Shown piece by piece: positions 28,953-36,764 of a stretch of 64,000 bases of DNA (its first letter is position 1; every line of letters starts with the position of its first letter). The notes below the pieces were generated by a model. The model was not told where the DNA came from. It saw nothing but the letters and a program-made list of their open reading frames with translations, and ran no database searches. A program made the translations under genes and the position numbers. This stretch comes from Methanobacteriota archaeon (GTDB lineage Archaea; Thermoplasmatota; Poseidoniia; Poseidoniales; Thalassarchaeaceae): the NCBI GenBank assembly GCA_018650285.1, contig JABIGF010000020.1, forward strand, positions 1-64,000. Reading direction: 5' to 3'.

Positions 28953-29750
28953 TTAGTTAGATAACCAACATTTCCATTCATCGGCCATATCTGCCCAATC
29001 TTGAATGCTGTTTGGTCCATGCACTGACTTACCAAAGTTGTGAGCCAGAACAGGAATAGTAAATCCAGAGATTGTAACTTCACCAGTGTGCATACCCCAA
29101 TTATTGGATGATGTAAATGGCTTATCTGCGAAGATTGCTTCAAACGCAATACGAGTGGGTTTACCATTGAGTTGAATTCGGGATGGGCGAGTGAGTAGCA
29201 CTACTTCTTCAATGATTTTCCGATATGAGTTAAGTGACTCAAGGTTACTAAACGCATCTCGGAGCTGTTCATTGTCAATGTCGTCGGTATTATCGGAAAA
29301 CCATGGGAGGCAGTCCATACATAGTACATGTTCCGACCAAACGTCCTCAACATCGTACCAGTTTTCACGGAAGCGGTTTGCAAGGTAAGTGAAATGTTTC
29401 CCGTAAGCCATACCTGAATTGAAGTAATCAGTTCGTAATTTCAGATAGTTTGTGAAAGCGCCCTCATCACCCGCGTGGAACTTGTCAACGAGTTGGATAG
29501 CCTCACGGAATTCTTTCTCATACTGATTTGTTCCAGGTTCATGCCATTTCGGATTTATACTGAATAGCAATGTACAGTTCCCTTGTTTTTTGCTCCAAGG
29601 ATCGCCGGTGAAAGGGATTGGAGGCATTTCAGGGCGTAGATTTGCACTATTGCTTCTATTTTTTCTTATGAGTTGATTTAGTTCATTTACATCCGCAACG
29701 TAATCTCTGCTCATGAAGTCATAAACTGCTTTCTTTAGGGCATCTGTCAT
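28953..29750 (-). CDS. Unknown protein in the keto-deoxy sugar acid operon
   Basis: 265 residues, soluble, with no motif I can name. It has a cluster of aromatic residues (LLFSINPKWHEPG, ENWYDVEDVW, DCLPWF) and three Cys, and ends with an Asn/Trp-rich segment. The start is the ATG at 29750, four bases after the stop of the dehydratase gene; a frame open to 29819 lies inside that gene and is not needed. It is fourth in the operon of KDG kinase, KDPG aldolase and sugar-acid dehydratase, so co-expression with them is nearly certain, but a catalytic role cannot be read from the sequence. Confidence 0.72.
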   Translation of the reverse strand: MTDALKKAVYDFMSRDYVADVNELNQLIRKNRSNSANLRPEMPPIPFTGDPWSKKQGNCTLLFSINPKWHEPGTNQYEKEFREAIQLVDKFHAGDEGAFTNYLKLRTDYFNSGMAYGKHFTYLANRFRENWYDVEDVWSEHVLCMDCLPWFSDNTDDIDNEQLRDAFSNLESLNSYRKIIEEVVLLTRPSRIQLNGKPTRIAFEAIFADKPFTSSNNWGMHTGEVTISGFTIPVLAHNFGKSVHGPNSIQDWADMADEWKCWLSN

Positions 29751-29754
29751 TCTA

Positions 29755-30927
29755 TCACCACTCAGCATGAGAACCATCAGAATGTTGCCAAAGAGTTGGT
29801 GGATGAGGATTCCAAGCATCCATGTGTTCCTCTATGAGGTCTTCTTGGATTTCAATTCCAAGACCTGGTTTTGTAGGGATGTTAACCATGCCACCTTCTA
29901 CTTCAAATGGTGTTGCAAGCAGATTGAATGCCCATGTTGCTCCACCGCCTGGTGTACCTCCACCAGCAGCCCCTCCTAATGACTGGAATTCTTGGAAGGC
30001 GTGAGCAGGGCTTGCTGCTGCTACTTGCAATGAGGCAGCAAATTGAACGGGTCCGTATGGGCAATGAGGTGCTAGAGAAACTTGAGCAGTTTCACACATA
30101 GATCCAATTTCAACCCCTGCGCGAATTCCTCCGACAAGTGAAAGGTCGGGTTGAATGACTGCTGCCACAGGTGAAGGGAATAGATGGTCTCCAAATTGTC
30201 GCTTGGTCAGTAGCCGTTCGCCAGTTGCCAATGGAATGCGTTGCTCAAGATGCAATTGTTGCAAATCTCTCAGGTGTTGAATGCTTCCATCTGGTAGGCA
30301 CGGCTCTTCAACGAATGCAAGGTCAAATGGTTCTAGCAGAGGTAGCAATCTTCTGCTAGCTGCTGGAGTTAATCTGCCGTGCAAGTCAATTGCCAATTTT
30401 GCGTCTCCAATAGATTCTCTAACAGCCAACACAGTGTCAAGTATCCCTTGTAATTCTGCATCGGATGGAGTTGTAGTGGTTGGTCCCGCAGGGCTCACCT
30501 TTGCCATTGTTAATCCTTCACTAATCGCTGCTTTTCCTGATGCAGCAAATTCTTCTGGATTTCTCCCCCATAAGTTGCGATATACCGTTACTTTGTCTCT
30601 TACAGGGCCACCTATTAGTTGATGGATAGGGGTGCCAAACTGTTTACCTTGCAGGTCCCATAGTGCCATTTCTAGAGCGCTAATTGCAGTATTAAGCACT
30701 GGGCCATCACGCCAGAACCTACCTTTGTGCATCTCTTGTTTAATTCTTTCAATACCTGTGATTTCGCGTCCATTAATACGCTCGCACATTGCTTTGAGCG
30801 CCGGTTCAACCTCTTCATGCAGGTCTCCAATGGCTTCACCCCAACCAACTTCACCATCATTGCTCTCCAATCTCAATAAAAGCCATCTCGGAGGGCAGCG
30901 GACGACACGTGCTGAACGAATATTCAT
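29755..30927 (-). CDS. dgoD: Enolase-superfamily sugar-acid dehydratase, D-galactonate dehydratase-like
   Basis: 390 residues of the mandelate racemase/muconate lactonizing enzyme family, very like E. coli DgoD along its length. The N-terminal capping domain has PPRWLLLRLES and GEVGWGEAIG. The barrel carries the metal-binding IDLHGR Asp, VEEPCL Glu and ATGERL Glu strand ends, and the catalytic LAPHCPYGP His. The C-terminus LWQHSDGSHAEW closely follows the family's ending. It dehydrates a sugar acid (galactonate in DgoD) to a 2-keto-3-deoxy acid. ATGA overlap couples its start to the end of the aldolase gene. An unusual Gly/Ala/Pro-rich insertion (about 325-345, GGAAGGGTPGGGATW) is not in DgoD. 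Specificity for galactonate, gluconate or another acid is not certain. Confidence 0.86.
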   Translation of the reverse strand: MNIRSARVVRCPPRWLLLRLESNDGEVGWGEAIGDLHEEVEPALKAMCERINGREITGIERIKQEMHKGRFWRDGPVLNTAISALEMALWDLQGKQFGTPIHQLIGGPVRDKVTVYRNLWGRNPEEFAASGKAAISEGLTMAKVSPAGPTTTTPSDAELQGILDTVLAVRESIGDAKLAIDLHGRLTPAASRRLLPLLEPFDLAFVEEPCLPDGSIQHLRDLQQLHLEQRIPLATGERLLTKRQFGDHLFPSPVAAVIQPDLSLVGGIRAGVEIGSMCETAQVSLAPHCPYGPVQFAASLQVAAASPAHAFQEFQSLGGAAGGGTPGGGATWAFNLLATPFEVEGGMVNIPTKPGLGIEIQEDLIEEHMDAWNPHPPTLWQHSDGSHAEW

Positions 30928-31556
30928 CTCATCACACCCCTTCTTGCTAATATTTCACTACTTAGAAAGCCCGCTTCTTCAATTGTAAGTCGTCCACCAA
31001 GTCCACAAGCGAAAGCTCCAGCATCTAGCCAAGAAATCACATCTTCTGGTTTTACTCCACCTGTTGGTAAAGTGTGTACTTGCCGCAACGGCCTAGGTAG
31101 GTTTGCCAACATCTCAGGTGACCAATTTGTAGCAGCGGGATAGAGTTTGACAATCATAGCGCCAGCAGTATGCGCTTCCCATAATTCGTTAGGTGTTGCT
31201 ACACCTGGTACTGCTAGAATATCCAACTCGTGCGCAAGTTGAATAAATCCGTCGGGATTTACTGGTGAAAGGGCAAATTCCGCCCCCCATTCTACAACAG
31301 AGGGTAGGGCTGTAGGCGGATGCATTACTGTACCGACGCCTAACATTACTTCATCACCCAACTGCTCTTTCAGTGTTGCAAATACTCTAGCAGCATCATT
31401 GCTATCCAATGTTACTTCCAAGACTCGAACACCAACTTCTGCCAATTTCAGACCACGCTCAATCAAGGCGTCAGGGTCATCACCGCGTAGTATTCCAATG
31501 AATCCGGCGCGGGCGATTCGCTCAAGATTCCACTCTAGTGACAAGACTTCACCCAT
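30924..31556 (-). CDS. eda: 2-keto-3-deoxy-6-phosphogluconate (KDPG/KHG) aldolase
   Basis: 210 residues of the class I KDPG/KHG aldolase family. GILRGDDPDAL near the N-terminus binds the carboxylate, and EVTLDSNDA gives the catalytic Glu strand. GVGTVM, LSPVNPD and the Schiff-base Lys in MIVKLYPA follow, with TGGV near the end forming the phosphate site. It splits KDPG or KDPGal to pyruvate and glyceraldehyde-3-phosphate. I start it at ATG 31556, which overlaps the end of the kinase gene by 8 bases; the frame stays open to 31634 but that part lies wholly in the kinase gene. It shares a 4-base overlap with the next gene, so kinase, aldolase and dehydratase are translationally coupled. Confidence 0.88.
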   Translation of the reverse strand: MGEVLSLEWNLERIARAGFIGILRGDDPDALIERGLKLAEVGVRVLEVTLDSNDAARVFATLKEQLGDEVMLGVGTVMHPPTALPSVVEWGAEFALSPVNPDGFIQLAHELDILAVPGVATPNELWEAHTAGAMIVKLYPAATNWSPEMLANLPRPLRQVHTLPTGGVKPEDVISWLDAGAFACGLGGRLTIEEAGFLSSEILARRGVMR

Positions 31557-32514
31557 CCTGCAAGAGGACAACCGGCCCTTCAATTGATTCCCATCTTGAT
31601 AGTTCATCACGAGTGACATTTCCAAGGTCACCAAAGGTGCGTTGTGTCAATGCGGCAAGCAGGTCGCCACGGTGGCAACAATCTTCTAGAACAATCCCTT
31701 CAAGTAGGCCATCAATAAATCCTGCAAGCCAAGCATCACCGCCTCCGAGATGTTCTACCGGTTGGTGAAATACGGCCGTATTTTCACTGCTTGATAAGCC
31801 GTGTGAATGTGCTACCGCACTCCATCTTGATTGCCCGTTATCCTTTGCATTTTTCCATGTGCAGGCGAGATAAGGAATATTCCATCGACGTCGCATTTCT
31901 ATTAAGTCATCTAAACTATCATTGCCCATTACCAAAGCAAGAGTTTGTGGAGAAACAACGAGTAAATTGACCATTCTCAATCGTGGTTCAACATGATCCC
32001 ACAATTCTTGGAATGTACCTAGAGCAGGCCGATAATTCAAGTCTAGGGCAATCAGAGTACCATCAAGTTCTGCAAAGGTCATCGCTGCAGCCCAGTTGGC
32101 TCTCGCCCCGTCGCTTAGCATCGGTGTAATGCCGCTGATAACTAGCCAACGACTAGATGAGAGTAGTTGGCGCCAATTAATTTCACCAGCGTCTAGGTTA
32201 GCGAATGCAGAATCTGAGCGGTCGTAAGTAACGGTTTTGGCAGATGAATCAATAGAATAATGACCTACTTGATGTGATGATTTGTAGATGTCAAGAGTGA
32301 CCGAGCGTTCAACTAACGGTGTAGTGACGAGTTTAGCCTCTTCATCGTCTGGCAGGCTACTAACCCAAGTCGTTTTTCTTCCTAGGAGAGATAGAGCCGC
32401 AGCAACATTGTATTCTGACCCACCAGGGGTTGAACACGACTCTCCAATTTGGTTTTGAGAATGGCGGATCATCGCTTCACCAAAGCAGACGACAAGACCA
32501 GATTGTTCGCTCAC
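31549..32514 (-). CDS. kdgK: PfkB-family 2-keto-3-deoxygluconate kinase
   Basis: 321 residues of the PfkB/ribokinase family, starting at a GTG. The GGSEYNVAAALSLLG motif is signature 1 with substrate contacts. LDLNYRPALG is characteristic of KDG kinases, and GGGDAWLAGF holds the catalytic Asp and anion hole (Gly in place of the more common Ala in GAGD). It would phosphorylate 2-keto-3-deoxygluconate or -galactonate at O6, feeding the aldolase encoded next. It is the first gene of the four-gene minus-strand operon, divergent from the small membrane protein at 32592. Ribokinase-like alternatives are possible, but the operon partners support KDG/KDGal kinase. Confidence 0.84.
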   Translation of the reverse strand: MSEQSGLVVCFGEAMIRHSQNQIGESCSTPGGSEYNVAAALSLLGRKTTWVSSLPDDEEAKLVTTPLVERSVTLDIYKSSHQVGHYSIDSSAKTVTYDRSDSAFANLDAGEINWRQLLSSSRWLVISGITPMLSDGARANWAAAMTFAELDGTLIALDLNYRPALGTFQELWDHVEPRLRMVNLLVVSPQTLALVMGNDSLDDLIEMRRRWNIPYLACTWKNAKDNGQSRWSAVAHSHGLSSSENTAVFHQPVEHLGGGDAWLAGFIDGLLEGIVLEDCCHRGDLLAALTQRTFGDLGNVTRDELSRWESIEGPVVLLQDG

Positions 32515-32591
32515 ACCTACCCCACTCGTAGATATGGCCTAACATTTGTGCAGGCATAAGTTCAATGGTAGCCCGCCTATTCGCTCATTCA

Positions 32592-33110
32592 ATGGCAGAA
32601 GAGCAGGACCCAGGTAAGGCTCTCATGAATATTGGTTTTTTTGTGACTATCATACCTATCATTACTGAAATGTTTGTAGAATTGTGGCCACTATTTATTG
32701 TTGGGCCGGTTTTATTTCTTATTGGAGTGATAATCAAAGTTTCTCAATCTAATGCCTCTTTTTCTCAAGCAGTTGTGACAGGGATTGCCCCCCACCTTCC
32801 AAGTTCAAAAGGTATTGATTTTATTGAAAAAGTGGCTAATATCGCAGATAATCCCGACACATACCAGATGAAAGTCAAGGCGCGTCCTGCAGGTACACAC
32901 TATTCAATGGGTGGCGTTTCACCTAATGAATATGCAAAAGATATACAATCATTCAACAGCAGTTCAAACAGAAGTGATTTTGCTCGTGACCCATATAATG
33001 AATATGAAAGTCACGAACATAAAAGAGTCTTGCCATTGGAAATGGCTAACCCTGTATCAACATGGTATGACCCGGAAGATGAGTGGGGAAACCCAGTAAA
33101 GTATTGGTAA
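32592..33110 (+). CDS. Small two-helix membrane protein with Trp-rich C-terminus
   Basis: 172 residues from ATG 32592 (an upstream in-frame ATG at 32565 would add nine). Two closely spaced hydrophobic segments (about residues 10-50) make a membrane hairpin, followed by a soluble, Ser/Asn/Glu-rich tail of about 110 residues ending TWYDPEDEWGNPVKYW. That ending resembles the Trp-rich tails of the giant surface proteins in this window. No known family is recognised. It is divergent from the KDG kinase and precedes panB by 67 bases. Confidence 0.7.
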   Translation: MAEEQDPGKALMNIGFFVTIIPIITEMFVELWPLFIVGPVLFLIGVIIKVSQSNASFSQAVVTGIAPHLPSSKGIDFIEKVANIADNPDTYQMKVKARPAGTHYSMGGVSPNEYAKDIQSFNSSSNRSDFARDPYNEYESHEHKRVLPLEMANPVSTWYDPEDEWGNPVKYW

Positions 33111-33177
33111 AACGTTCCTTTTCTTGTTCCGTCGGCTTGAAGCGTAGTGGGTGGGTCGGACAACTTGAGGCGAGACG

Positions 33178-33993
33178 ATGTCTATTGCTGGAAAGGCGAG
33201 AAAAATCACTACACACACCCTTCAGGAGATGAAGGCTGCTGGTGAAAAAATTACTATGTTAACAGCCTATGACTATTCATTGGCAAAACTTGTAGATAAT
33301 GGTGGTGTGGATGTTGTATTGGTTGGCGATTCCGCCTCAAACGTGATGGCAGGAAATGATACTACTGTGCCAATGACACTTGACCATATGATTTACCATG
33401 CACAATGCGTTGTTAGAGCAGTAGACCGTTCACTCATTGTAGTTGACATGCCATTTGGCACATATCAGGGTAATTCAAAATGTGCACTTGATAGTGCCAT
33501 CCGCATTATGAAAGAGAGCGGAGGTCATGCTGTAAAACTAGAGGGTGGTTCAGAAATTGTAGATTCTGTAAAGCGAATACTCACCGCAGGTATTCCTGTA
33601 ATGGGCCATCTAGGTCTAACTCCTCAATCAATTTACAAATTTGGGACCTACAGTGTTCGCGCCCGCGAGGATGAAGAAGCTGACAAACTGATTGAAGATG
33701 CCAAGTTGTTGGAGGCGTCTGGTTGTTTTGCAATTGTACTTGAAAAAATCCCTGCTGAATTAGCCGTTAAAGTGACTCAAGCAATCAGTATCCCTACAAT
33801 TGGAATCGGTGCAGGTGATGGCGTTGATGGGCAAGTTCTCGTACTCCATGATATGCTTGGTATTACAATGGACTTCAGCCCTAGGTTCCTTCGTCGATAC
33901 CTCAATCTTTCAGAGCAGATTGAAGGTGCAATCAACCAATATGTTGACGATGTAAGAAGTGGGGATTTCCCCAATGATAATGAACAATATTAA
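33178..33993 (+). CDS. panB: 3-methyl-2-oxobutanoate hydroxymethyltransferase
   Basis: 271 residues, full-length PanB. It transfers a hydroxymethyl group from 5,10-methylenetetrahydrofolate to alpha-ketoisovalerate, making ketopantoate for coenzyme A. Visible motifs are [10 protein letters not shown], the Mg-binding [13 protein letters not shown] and [35 protein letters not shown] with the catalytic Glu, and [21 protein letters not shown]. The ATG has GAGGCGA just upstream. Use of a folate C1 donor is consistent with the formate-tetrahydrofolate ligase elsewhere in the window (60065). It is a monocistronic gene converging with the giant gene at 34005. Confidence 0.96.
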   Translation: MSIAGKARKITTHTLQEMKAAGEKITMLTAYDYSLAKLVDNGGVDVVLVGDSASNVMAGNDTTVPMTLDHMIYHAQCVVRAVDRSLIVVDMPFGTYQGNSKCALDSAIRIMKESGGHAVKLEGGSEIVDSVKRILTAGIPVMGHLGLTPQSIYKFGTYSVRAREDEEADKLIEDAKLLEASGCFAIVLEKIPAELAVKVTQAISIPTIGIGAGDGVDGQVLVLHDMLGITMDFSPRFLRRYLNLSEQIEGAINQYVDDVRSGDFPNDNEQY

Positions 33994-34004
33994 TCGTCAA
34001 TTGC

Positions 34005-36737
34005 TCATTTTATTCTTTCCCAACCTACATGTCTGAATTCCCATAATGAGGGTTTTCCATCTGTGTCAAAGTACCATCCTGATTCACCACTTTTTGTCCC
34101 TGGTAACGGATTCAAAATGTCACCTTGTTCTGTGCGTGGGCCAAGTCCCGGCTGGACGGTTGGTTTGGCATCAGCATCCCATTCAGAATCCCATGCGCCC
34201 CACTCATCGGTTGCAGTATTTTCATTCTCTTCTTCAGATTCAACTTCCACAGATTCATTTTCTACCTGCTCAGTTTCTTCTTGTTCTAGTGCCTCTTCCT
34301 CTTCAATAACCACTTGCTCTACTGGTTCAGGTTCATTTTCTGTTGATTCAGTAACATCTGTTTGAGTTGATTCAGCCACATTAGTTTCTTCATTGGGGGT
34401 TGAAAATAATGAGAGAGCACTACCAAGCGATGAACTATCTTCAGTTTTCTCTTCTTCTTGAGATACTGCTGGGCCAAGAGTATTCAATGCATCTGAGGTA
34501 GATGGTTGAGGGGGCGGGGCAGTTGCCACATTAGTTGCAGGTTGTTGTTCCCAACCATATCCTTCTGTGTTTTGTCCTTTAGGATCGCCCCAGCCATATT
34601 CCTCTTTTGAACGAACAAACACACCTGGCATTGGTGCTGATGATGATGAGTTAGCGGCAATGCCCGTGCCAAACATGAATGCAGGTGGCGGCATTAGAGG
34701 GGCTTTGCCTGGTTGGTTTCCAAGCATCGCCGGTGGCGGGGGCATAAATCCGCTAGGTGTTGGTGGCATGCCTAGCATAGGTGGGGGAGGTGGTTGCATC
34801 TGTACCATTGGAGCAACTACAGGGTTAGTAGCAACATCTTCTTCATTCTCATAGTCTTCCTCTTCTTTTGCTAGACGTTTAACGCGTAGGTAAACGACGA
34901 TTAATACAACGGATATTAATAGAGCAATTAAGACAGCACCGCCAGCAATTACTTGTGTACTGCTACCAAACTGTCCTCCAAGTAAAGTGGGCTGAATATC
35001 AATGAATCCTGTGCCTTCTGAGCCTTCGTATGTTGCGGTTAGAATGTGTTGTTCACCATCGTTGTCTAAAAATAGACGCCATCCTAATTCTGAATCACAT
35101 TCAGTACGTCCAGCCGATGAAGTTAGAGTAATATCGCAAAGAGGAATTGCAATACCGTTGCCGCTGATGTCAAATCCGCGAACAGTGAAAAGAACGGATT
35201 TTCCTTGGACCCCACTATCGCTAATAGTCACCTCTAGATGGTCTAACATCCCTGGCGTGACATATACTAGAATAGTATATTCATCACTATCTGTGAATGC
35301 GTGAAGTTGTGTCCAGTTTACTCCTGCAGAGTGGTAAATGTAATCTCCAGTACCTCCACTTTCTTCAATGGCTCCAAAGTCTTCATCAATTTGCCATGTC
35401 GGATTGAATGGATGCCAATCACCCATCATATCTAGCCCTTCGACATGCAAAGGCAGGTCACCTCCCGTAGTGACAGTGAGATACCAATCTCCGTCACTTG
35501 TCGTGACATTAAGGTCAATTGGTTCAGACCAACTGACTTGAACTCTGATAGATGAAGGGCGGCCTCCTGAATCGGCCATAATGTTATGTTGACCTTCTGT
35601 TGAGGGAGTAAATGTATGATTGATTAAATCAATTGATTCAATGCCGGATGGCCCTTCAACTGACCAATTAAATGTTGCATCTGAAATGATGTTGCCATCC
35701 AAATCCGTTGCAACAGGATTCATTTCAAGAATATCACCAGTTAGCAAATTTGAATCATGTCCTTCTATTTGAACAAGTGAAATCTTTCCAACTCGGACAT
35801 CAATTGTGATTTCTTTCCACATATTGATATTGCCATTTTCAGAACCATTGTATTCCCCTCTCAGAGTCCAGTTACCTACAAGGTTACCAGAAAAAGTTGA
35901 GTGGCTACCATTTCCTGAGAGCCAAGATGTTGCTTGTGGAGCAAGCATTGACCAGTTTCCTGAAACATCAATAAGATTGCCACGGATATCACTAACTGCC
36001 ATTGATAATTCAAGAGTTTCATCTGACGTAATTATTGTTCTATCAACATTGATGACAAGCTCATCGCCCATACCTCTGCTGACATTTACTTGCCAAGATG
36101 ATGTGAACCCAGAAGCGGTAACCGATATGGTTTGATTTCCAACAGGTCCAGGTGTCCAAATTGCTGGTTGTCCAGGTTGTACATTGAGAGATGACCCTTC
36201 AGGAATGATCCATTCAGAACTTGGCACAAACATGGTTCCAGAGTTGCTGTGTAAATCAAATTCAGTAACAGTTAATTCGACGATTTCATCTGCTGTTAAG
36301 TTGATTTTATTTCCTGTCAATTCAATGCTCTGTGTAGTCCCCATTGTGACAACCACTTCTACGGATTCGGTGATGTCTCCTGCGCATGCTGAAACAGTAT
36401 GAGTCCCAATTGATGTTGGGTAGTAAATTGCCTCCGCACCCCCTTGCGGGTTAATGCTACCATCACTCACGCTCCAATCAGGGGATCCTCCAAGTGTATC
36501 TCCGTTAGAATTTTTGAGAGTTGCAACAAAAGTGCGACTTTGGTCAGCAGGTAGAGTTACTGGACCTGGTGGTAATATCGTAATAGATGCAGTTTCAGAA
36601 GGACCTCCGCAAGCCCTTCCTGAAGTATTGTTCCCGATATTTTCATCACCTATACTAACCTCTAGAATAAAGGGGCTAACAGTAGAAACAAGCAATAAGA
36701 GTGAAAGTAAAATTGTAGAAATAAGTGTCCGCCTCAT
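34005..36737 (-). CDS. Exported Ig-repeat surface protein with C-terminal anchor and Trp-rich tail
   Basis: 910 residues. Signal peptide at about 5-25; five or six bacterial-Ig-like repeats follow, each built around 'LTADEIVELTV...D..G' and ending 'GxxTISVTA' or similar. A membrane helix lies at about 595-620 (AGGAVLIALLISVVLIVVYL). The cytoplasmic part (about 290 residues) is unusual: Pro/Met-rich (PPPPPMLGMPP), then Glu/Val-rich acidic sequence, ending with GWYFDTDGKPSLWEF and a final Trp. A good site GAGGTGA precedes the ATG. It is the last of three related minus-strand genes (34005-49735). A cell-surface structural role is inferred; there is no catalytic domain. Confidence 0.88.
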   Translation of the reverse strand: MRRTLISTILLSLLLLVSTVSPFILEVSIGDENIGNNTSGRACGGPSETASITILPPGPVTLPADQSRTFVATLKNSNGDTLGGSPDWSVSDGSINPQGGAEAIYYPTSIGTHTVSACAGDITESVEVVVTMGTTQSIELTGNKINLTADEIVELTVTEFDLHSNSGTMFVPSSEWIIPEGSSLNVQPGQPAIWTPGPVGNQTISVTASGFTSSWQVNVSRGMGDELVINVDRTIITSDETLELSMAVSDIRGNLIDVSGNWSMLAPQATSWLSGNGSHSTFSGNLVGNWTLRGEYNGSENGNINMWKEITIDVRVGKISLVQIEGHDSNLLTGDILEMNPVATDLDGNIISDATFNWSVEGPSGIESIDLINHTFTPSTEGQHNIMADSGGRPSSIRVQVSWSEPIDLNVTTSDGDWYLTVTTGGDLPLHVEGLDMMGDWHPFNPTWQIDEDFGAIEESGGTGDYIYHSAGVNWTQLHAFTDSDEYTILVYVTPGMLDHLEVTISDSGVQGKSVLFTVRGFDISGNGIAIPLCDITLTSSAGRTECDSELGWRLFLDNDGEQHILTATYEGSEGTGFIDIQPTLLGGQFGSSTQVIAGGAVLIALLISVVLIVVYLRVKRLAKEEEDYENEEDVATNPVVAPMVQMQPPPPPMLGMPPTPSGFMPPPPAMLGNQPGKAPLMPPPAFMFGTGIAANSSSSAPMPGVFVRSKEEYGWGDPKGQNTEGYGWEQQPATNVATAPPPQPSTSDALNTLGPAVSQEEEKTEDSSSLGSALSLFSTPNEETNVAESTQTDVTESTENEPEPVEQVVIEEEEALEQEETEQVENESVEVESEEENENTATDEWGAWDSEWDADAKPTVQPGLGPRTEQGDILNPLPGTKSGESGWYFDTDGKPSLWEFRHVGWERIK

Positions 36738-36764
36738 TATTTCACCTCACTATTTCTTGTTGTA

